Shown: in pieces, positions 5,888 through 9,617 of the stretch
Position numbering within the stretch: the first letter of the stretch is position 1
Layout: every line of letters begins with the position of its first letter
Assembly: GCA_016789295.1 (NCBI GenBank)
Contig: JAEUQL010000107.1
Coordinates: 1-9,617 of the forward strand
Direction of reading: 5' to 3'
Source of the DNA: Blastocatellia bacterium
Lineage (GTDB): Bacteria; Acidobacteriota; Blastocatellia; Chloracidobacteriales; JADJPF01
DNA length: 9,617 bases
Program-made: the position numbers and the translations under genes
Notes under the pieces: model-generated
Seen by the model: only the letters and a program-made list of their open reading frames with translations
Database searches by the model: none
Told to the model about the DNA's origin: nothing

Positions 5888-7135
5888 TCACAGGTCGTCT
5901 ACAAACTCGCCCAAAACATCTCTACAATCTGCTGTCAATTCAAAAGTGACCTGTTTTTGACTGTTGTTGACAGAGATCAAGTGTAGTGGTGGAATGCCTA
6001 GATCCCACAGTGAAAGAGAGAGAAGTTGACTGCTCACTTGTTTACTAGAGATACGATCTATACTTCGGATGTATTGGCCACTATTAATTGCTCCGTCTCC
6101 CAATTTTTGGCTCTCTACTTTGTAGTTACTGCTGTGGCACTTCTCGCAGATCAATTCGTCATCAAATATTCTGTGAGCTGGACGCATAAGCTCTATTAAA
6201 GAACTACAGTGACGGCACTTGATGTCAAAGATAAATCTTCGACCAAGGTTGATTATAAAATCTTGTCCCATCTCAACCTCTACTCTGTCAAAAAGATCTT
6301 GTAGAGTAGAACTTCTCGCACCAAGGTCTAACTCTTTAATATCTTGGTATTTTCCGTGAGCCATACAGTTGTCGTAAGGCTGAAGAGTTATAACTGAATA
6401 GTTGTTGGTAAAACCATTAAAAGCTATGCGTTTACCAACTGCAGATGTTTGACAGTGTAGTAACTTTATTGCTTCCTGTGTTTGCAGAGCAGAGATCAAG
6501 GCAGAGGTTATCTGAACTGTTGGCATACGTTCTTGCTGCAAGTATCTCTTTTTGACATTTTCACAACTGTCATAACGAGAGTGGGCATCTTCTATCTGGT
6601 CTGCAGTTACATTGCATTCATAGCAGACACCTTCTTGCCCAAAGACCATAACATTTCCAGAAAGTCCTTGTATCCCAGCATTTACCCAGGGTACGCCAAT
6701 GCTAAAACAAGCTCGATTTATAGCAAGCCTTGCTTCATCATTGTCTACACATCCTAACACTATATCCATTCTTCGATAGACGCCAAGACCGAGATCCCAA
6801 ACTAGATCACCATGAAAGAAAGAGACTTTAGCATTCTGCTCTAAAGCCATCTCTTTTGTACACGCTGCTGCTACAGCAGCTTTTTGAAGCCCTATGTCCT
6901 GCTTGCGAAACAAGACTGTTCTACTTAGATTCGAACCAGATATGGTGTCAAAATCGAGGATGAAGATCTTTCCTATACCAAGCAATGCTAGATTTTTAAG
7001 AGTTTCATTTCCAAGTGCTCCAGCCCCAACAACCATGATTTTGGCTTGTCGCAATATGTTCTGATCCCACCATTCTATTCTTCGCTGTCTTTCAAATGGG
7101 TCGTCATCTTCTGCTTGATTTTTTAGGTGAAACAA
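5888..7135 (-). CDS. E1-like Ubl-activating enzyme (ThiF/MoeB fold) with C-terminal zinc ribbon
   Basis: 415 residues from the chosen start. The Rossmann adenylation domain has GAGALG (37-42), LDFD (60-63), SNLSR with Asn69 and Arg72, Lys85 and CVDND with Asp131, all matching MoeB/ThiF/E1 ATP-binding positions. CYEC (171-174) resembles the UBA2 zinc pair. Cys190 in the following RYDSCEN segment sits where eukaryotic E1s place the thioester cysteine and is the best catalytic candidate. CRHC (307-310) and CEKC (330-333) form a zinc ribbon, followed by a tail with LGIPPLHLISV, which I recall from other bacterial ThiF proteins near E2 genes. TTG 7135 is chosen for its AAGGAG at 7 bases; a TTG at 7207 would add 24 basic residues but has no ribosome site. 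The gene lies upstream of the Ubl operon on the same strand, separated from it by about 680 bases, and is divergent from PP2C. Confidence 0.92.
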   Translation of the reverse strand: MFHLKNQAEDDDPFERQRRIEWWDQNILRQAKIMVVGAGALGNETLKNLALLGIGKIFILDFDTISGSNLSRTVLFRKQDIGLQKAAVAAACTKEMALEQNAKVSFFHGDLVWDLGLGVYRRMDIVLGCVDNDEARLAINRACFSIGVPWVNAGIQGLSGNVMVFGQEGVCYECNVTADQIEDAHSRYDSCENVKKRYLQQERMPTVQITSALISALQTQEAIKLLHCQTSAVGKRIAFNGFTNNYSVITLQPYDNCMAHGKYQDIKELDLGARSSTLQDLFDRVEVEMGQDFIINLGRRFIFDIKCRHCSSLIELMRPAHRIFDDELICEKCHSSNYKVESQKLGDGAINSGQYIRSIDRISSKQVSSQLLSLSLWDLGIPPLHLISVNNSQKQVTFELTADCRDVLGEFVDDL

Positions 7136-7148
7136 CCTCCCTCTCCTT
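7136..7148 (-). promoter_or_regulatory. Strong ribosome binding site that decides the E1 start
   Basis: The minus strand reads AAGGAGAGGGAGG directly before TTG 7135, with AAGGAG at an ideal 7-base spacing. The alternative start at 7207 is preceded by an AT-rich run without any purine-rich site. The bases also encode Gly/Arg in the longer frame, so coincidence is possible. Confidence 0.55.
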
Positions 7149-7313
7149 CCTTGTCTAATAGACCTAGCCAGCCTACAGATGTTATGTGTTAGCTGCTGAG
7201 GCGTCAATTTAAAAAATATGAAATTCGTAAGAAATTGTTTGATTGCTGTACATAATATCTACTTCAGGCTAATATTGTGGCACACTGAAATATTATCAGT
7301 TTCATATTGCTGG

Positions 7314-7354
7314 TTGGTGCTGATTTGGTATCGGCATTGGTGCTGATCTGGTAT
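7314..7354. repeat. 18-bp direct repeat upstream of PP2C, candidate operator
   Basis: TTGGTGCTGATTTGGTAT (7314-7331) recurs at 7337-7354 with a single T/C difference, offset by 23 bp (about two helical turns). It ends ten bases before the PP2C ribosome site, in the region shared with the divergent E1 gene. Tandem regulator binding is the simplest reading. An upstream ATG at 7353 falls inside the second copy, which supports the later start. Confidence 0.6.
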
Positions 7355-7373
7355 GTTGAGTAGCGGAGTGAAT

Positions 7374-8855
7374 ATGACGGCTTCCAATAGTGGGCTTATT
7401 ACTACAAATGTAGCCGGGATTACTGATGTAGGTCTCAGGCGCAAAAACAATGAGGACAATTTTCTAATAGCAGATTTGACAACAGGCCGTGTTTTTCTAA
7501 TACCACAGAGGATAGGGCACAGAATCTCTGAGAACCGCCTCCTACTAGCTGTTTCGGATGGAGTTGGTGGGGCAAGCTCTGGCGAAGTAGCTTCATCTAT
7601 GGCTGTTCATTCTATGAGAGTGGAACTACTCAGACGTACCAAAGCTCCTTTGTCACCCTTTGACAGATTGGTACAAGCTGTAGAGAAGGCAAATTCTCTG
7701 ATATGGAGTGAAAGTCAAGCAAACCCGGAAAGGCGGGGAATGGCAGCAACGATCACTGCTGCTCTGATAGAGAAGAATGTTGCTTATATAGCAGAAGTAG
7801 GGGATTCTCGCGGTTACATAGTCCATTCTGGTAGGATAAAGCAGATAACTACCGACCAATCTCTTGTTGGAATGATGATAGAGAGAGGTCTGTTAACACC
7901 AGAACAAGCAAAAACGTCTCCAGGTAGAAACATTATTCTTCAATCTCTTGGCTATCAATCAGAAGTGAAGGTTGCAGTAACCTCTGTCGAATTGACGGTT
8001 GGAGACTATCTACTGCTTTGCAGTGATGGACTTTCAAACAAGATAAAAGATGAAGAAATGTTAGATTATGTCACCAAGCACGACTCTGTCGAGGATACTT
8101 GCAAGGCACTTATAGAGCTTGCAAAGGAGCGAGGTGGTGAAGATAACATAACAGCCGTTTTGGCACGTTTTGAAGGTGATGGACTCAAACCTGCAGAGTA
8201 TGTATCGCGTCTTACAACCCACATAGAGATACTCGCAGCCTTTGATCCAGACACTCCACGACCAAGAAACGTCTCTTCCTCTGGGACAGTTGAAGCTACA
8301 CCTACCCCAAACAGACAGCCAACAACTAGTTCTTACACTTCAGTAAGTGCTGGAAAAAGCTCTACTCAGACTACTCCTACGACTTTGCCACACTCTGTAA
8401 CAAAGTTGGAAGCAAAGAAAGAAGCTACAGCAAAGCAAGAGCCTGTGCTAAATGTTGGTCAAGAACTACCTTCTGAAGCAAAACCAAAAGCTGGTTCCAC
8501 TAACCCGGATGCTTACAAGACGAGAGAGTTAAGCTCTGAAAGAAAAAAGAGCGAAGGCTACTTTACGCTGTCTTTTGGTAGTTCAAACGCTGCACCGCTC
8601 TTTAGCAAATACTCGCGAGACCAACTCTATGAACGCAACAACATTGCTCACCATCAAATAAACTTGGCGATGGATGCCATATTGCAGCAGCTAGAAGGCT
8701 TCAGGAGTCTACTCTACTGGACAGAGCAGAATGGAGAAGATGGTTCAACTATAGCTTCTTATATACGGAGGCTGGAAAGTTTTTTAAGGACTATTGAGTC
8801 CCAGCACCTCTCTGCTGAAGAAGCAAGAAGTATAGTTGAAAAATTCTCTCGTTAG
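7374..8855 (+). CDS. PP2C-family Ser/Thr phosphatase with Ser/Thr/Pro linker and helical tail
   Basis: 493 residues. The PPM/PP2C catalytic domain (about 10-265) is complete. It has the RRKNNED motif with Glu27 and Asp28, SDGVGG with metal ligand Asp62, GDSR (143-146), SDGL with Asp218, and GGEDNIT with Asp257. All metal-binding aspartates are present, so an active manganese- or magnesium-dependent phosphatase is expected. Residues about 294-395 are a Ser/Thr/Pro-rich, probably disordered linker, and about 408-493 form a helical tail (NLAMDAILQQLEGF and SFLRTIESQHLSAEEA). No membrane segment is seen. ATG 7374 is chosen because GGAG (7365-7368) lies 5 bases before it; ATG 7353 lies inside an upstream repeat. 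The gene is divergent from E1 and no kinase is visible nearby. Bacterial PP2Cs of this size often reverse Hanks-type kinases; a role in controlling the Ubl system is inferred only from position. Confidence 0.93.
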   Translation: MTASNSGLITTNVAGITDVGLRRKNNEDNFLIADLTTGRVFLIPQRIGHRISENRLLLAVSDGVGGASSGEVASSMAVHSMRVELLRRTKAPLSPFDRLVQAVEKANSLIWSESQANPERRGMAATITAALIEKNVAYIAEVGDSRGYIVHSGRIKQITTDQSLVGMMIERGLLTPEQAKTSPGRNIILQSLGYQSEVKVAVTSVELTVGDYLLLCSDGLSNKIKDEEMLDYVTKHDSVEDTCKALIELAKERGGEDNITAVLARFEGDGLKPAEYVSRLTTHIEILAAFDPDTPRPRNVSSSGTVEATPTPNRQPTTSSYTSVSAGKSSTQTTPTTLPHSVTKLEAKKEATAKQEPVLNVGQELPSEAKPKAGSTNPDAYKTRELSSERKKSEGYFTLSFGSSNAAPLFSKYSRDQLYERNNIAHHQINLAMDAILQQLEGFRSLLYWTEQNGEDGSTIASYIRRLESFLRTIESQHLSAEEARSIVEKFSR

Positions 8856-8887
8856 CTTGCTCTGCCAGAGAGTTTCTGTTCTTTTTT

Positions 8888-8975
8888 GTCTCAAATAAGT
8901 CTCGAAAAGCAGAGTCTCAAAAAGCAGACTTCAAAAACTACCATCTCAAAAGCGGTCTATGTCTCGAAAGCTGGG
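8888..8975. repeat. Degenerate tandem repeat with about 15-bp period
   Basis: GTCTCGAAAAGCAGA (8899-8913) is followed directly by GTCTCAAAAAGCAGA (8914-8928). Weaker copies lie at 8888 (GTCTCAAAT), 8929 (CTTCAAAAAC), 8943 (ATCTCAAAAGCGG) and 8961 (GTCTCGAAAGCTGGG). The array begins 33 bases after the PP2C stop. Whether it binds protein, is transcribed, or is a slippage product is unknown. The six-base T run at 8882-8887 just before it may end PP2C transcription, but no strong stem precedes it. Confidence 0.5.
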
Positions 8976-9002
8976 CTAGAAGGTAAGAGCTTGAAGAAGT
9001 AG

Positions 9003-9067
9003 GTTGGTGACCACACGAGAGCAGTTAACTCTGCTTTGAAGTCCTAGCTTCAGGTGTGGTCAACATC
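9003..9067. other. Predicted three-way-junction secondary structure
   Basis: A perfect 9-bp outer stem, TGACCACAC (9008-9016) with GTGTGGTCA (9054-9062), encloses two adjacent hairpins. The first is AGCAG/CTGCT (9020-9024 with 9031-9035, loop TTAACT). The second is TGAAG/CTTCA (9037-9041 with 9048-9052, loop TCCTAG). Only five bases in the junction are unpaired, and the outer stem can extend past one mismatch. It lies between the convergent PP2C and LuxR-type genes. No U-run follows on either strand, so it is not a standard terminator. It may be a structured 3' UTR, a small RNA or a DNA cruciform site. Confidence 0.5.
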
Positions 9068-9103
9068 TATATACTAACAAGTTGCACCTTTATCTTCTAT
9101 TTT

Positions 9104-9310
9104 TTAGTCTATGCCTGAGATACCAACTTTTATTGCATACTTGATAAGGTCTGCAAGATTGTGCATACCGAGTTTGCGATAGATGTTGGCTCTGTGGGCT
9201 TCTACAGTTCTTGGACTTACTGCTAGTGTCTCAGCTATCTCTCTGCTGGAGTAACCTTCGGTAATAAGTTTAACAATCTGTCTTTCTCTACGGCTTAGAA
9301 TGTCTCGCAT
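9104..9310 (-). CDS. Free-standing LuxR/GerE-type helix-turn-helix regulator
   Basis: A 68-residue protein that is almost only a LuxR-type DNA-binding domain: LSRREREIV-like LSRRERQIVKLI (5-16), then EGYSSREIAETLAVSPRTVEAHRANIYRKLG (18-48) with the conserved helix-turn-helix and the recognition-helix VEAHRANI, and a final dimerisation helix (LADLIKYAIKVG). No receiver or ligand-binding domain precedes it; the open frame starts here, with AGGAG 7 bases before ATG 9310. It is therefore like short single-domain members of the family such as GerE. A poorly supported -10 (TATAAA, 9335-9340 on the minus strand) lies upstream. It is convergent with PP2C and has no visible link to the Ubl operon, although it could act on the repeat at 7314-7354. 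Its target and signal are unknown. Confidence 0.92.
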   Translation of the reverse strand: MRDILSRRERQIVKLITEGYSSREIAETLAVSPRTVEAHRANIYRKLGMHNLADLIKYAIKVGISGID

Positions 9311-9617
9311 TTTCTTTCTCCTACGTTATAAATTTTTATAGTCAACAACAATATGCACCGATTACTTAATAAATGAGTTATAAGCTTCCTGCCTGCAACA
9401 GAAGACTAGATATAGACTCTACCTTGTTCCAAATATTAGACTTGGTATCTCTTCTCTCCAGTCACTGTTATGGAAAAGGACTTACTTTTCATTTCCCAAG
9501 TAATCCTAACTCTGACCAACAAAAGAGCAACTGCTGTACCAAAGGCTTCTATATCACCTACGTAACTACTAATTTATACTGGAAAGCTATTGTAATGAAC
9601 AACATAGATGTTTAAGG
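9311..9617. other. Right-edge intergenic region, no convincing gene
   Basis: This holds the leader and likely promoter of the LuxR-type gene (TATAAA at 9335-9340, minus strand, no good -35). A plus-strand frame of 80 codons at 9373-9615 has no ribosome site and its translation shows no domain or biased composition typical of a real protein, so it is not called. Nothing else was seen. Confidence 0.45.

Noticed and set aside
8860..8887. Intrinsic terminator directly after PP2C
   Set aside because: Only a 4-bp stem (CTCT/AGAG) is found, and the T run lies more than ten bases beyond it.
9373..9615. Plus-strand frame of 80 codons at the right edge
   Set aside because: No ribosome site before the ATG and no protein-like pattern in the translation.

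Overview
The window is bacterial. It has Shine-Dalgarno sites before most genes, bacterial-type promoters, a tRNA-Val(GAC) fragment, a PP2C phosphatase and a LuxR-type HTH protein. It is AT-rich by eye and uses AGA/AGG freely for arginine. The phylum cannot be fixed from sequence alone. Ubiquitin-like conjugation clusters of this kind are known from, among others, Chloroflexota, Planctomycetota and Actinomycetota, so a Chloroflexota-like host is only a weak guess.

Layout. The left edge carries the 5' half of a minus-strand tRNA-Val and a plus-strand gene for an unrecognised, helix-rich charged protein (212-766) that ends in a long hairpin terminator. A gene-poor stretch (841-1316) follows; it contains a more GC-rich degraded coding remnant. 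From 5208 down to 1317, on the minus strand, lies a five-gene operon. In transcription order it encodes a membrane-anchored Cys-rich (RING/zinc-ribbon-like) protein, a ubiquitin-like protein ending in Arg-Gly-Gly-His, an E2-like conjugating enzyme, a GCS2-type carboxylate-amine ligase fused to two CBS domains, and a JAMM/MPN+ metalloprotease. About 680 bases upstream, on the same strand, is an E1-like activating enzyme with a C-terminal zinc ribbon (5888-7135). Divergent from the E1 gene is a complete PP2C phosphatase with a long Ser/Thr/Pro linker and a helical tail (7374-8855). Convergent with that is a free-standing LuxR-type HTH protein (9104-9310). The last 300 bases show no convincing gene.

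How the genes fit together (inference from families). The JAMM protease would trim the last His from the Ubl to expose Gly-Gly. The E1 would adenylate it and pass it to a cysteine, the E2 would carry it, and the membrane-anchored Cys-rich protein is a candidate E3 or adaptor that would place conjugation at the membrane. JAMM could also remove the conjugate. The GCS2-CBS enzyme starts one base after the E2 stop and is the most unusual member. It belongs to the glutamine-synthetase-like ligase superfamily that also contains the Pup ligase PafA, and its CBS pair suggests adenine-nucleotide control. The PP2C may be a separate signalling gene or a regulator of the system.

Non-coding signals of interest are an 18-bp near-perfect direct repeat just upstream of the PP2C start, a 15-bp-period degenerate repeat after PP2C, and a predicted three-way-junction fold between PP2C and the LuxR-type gene.
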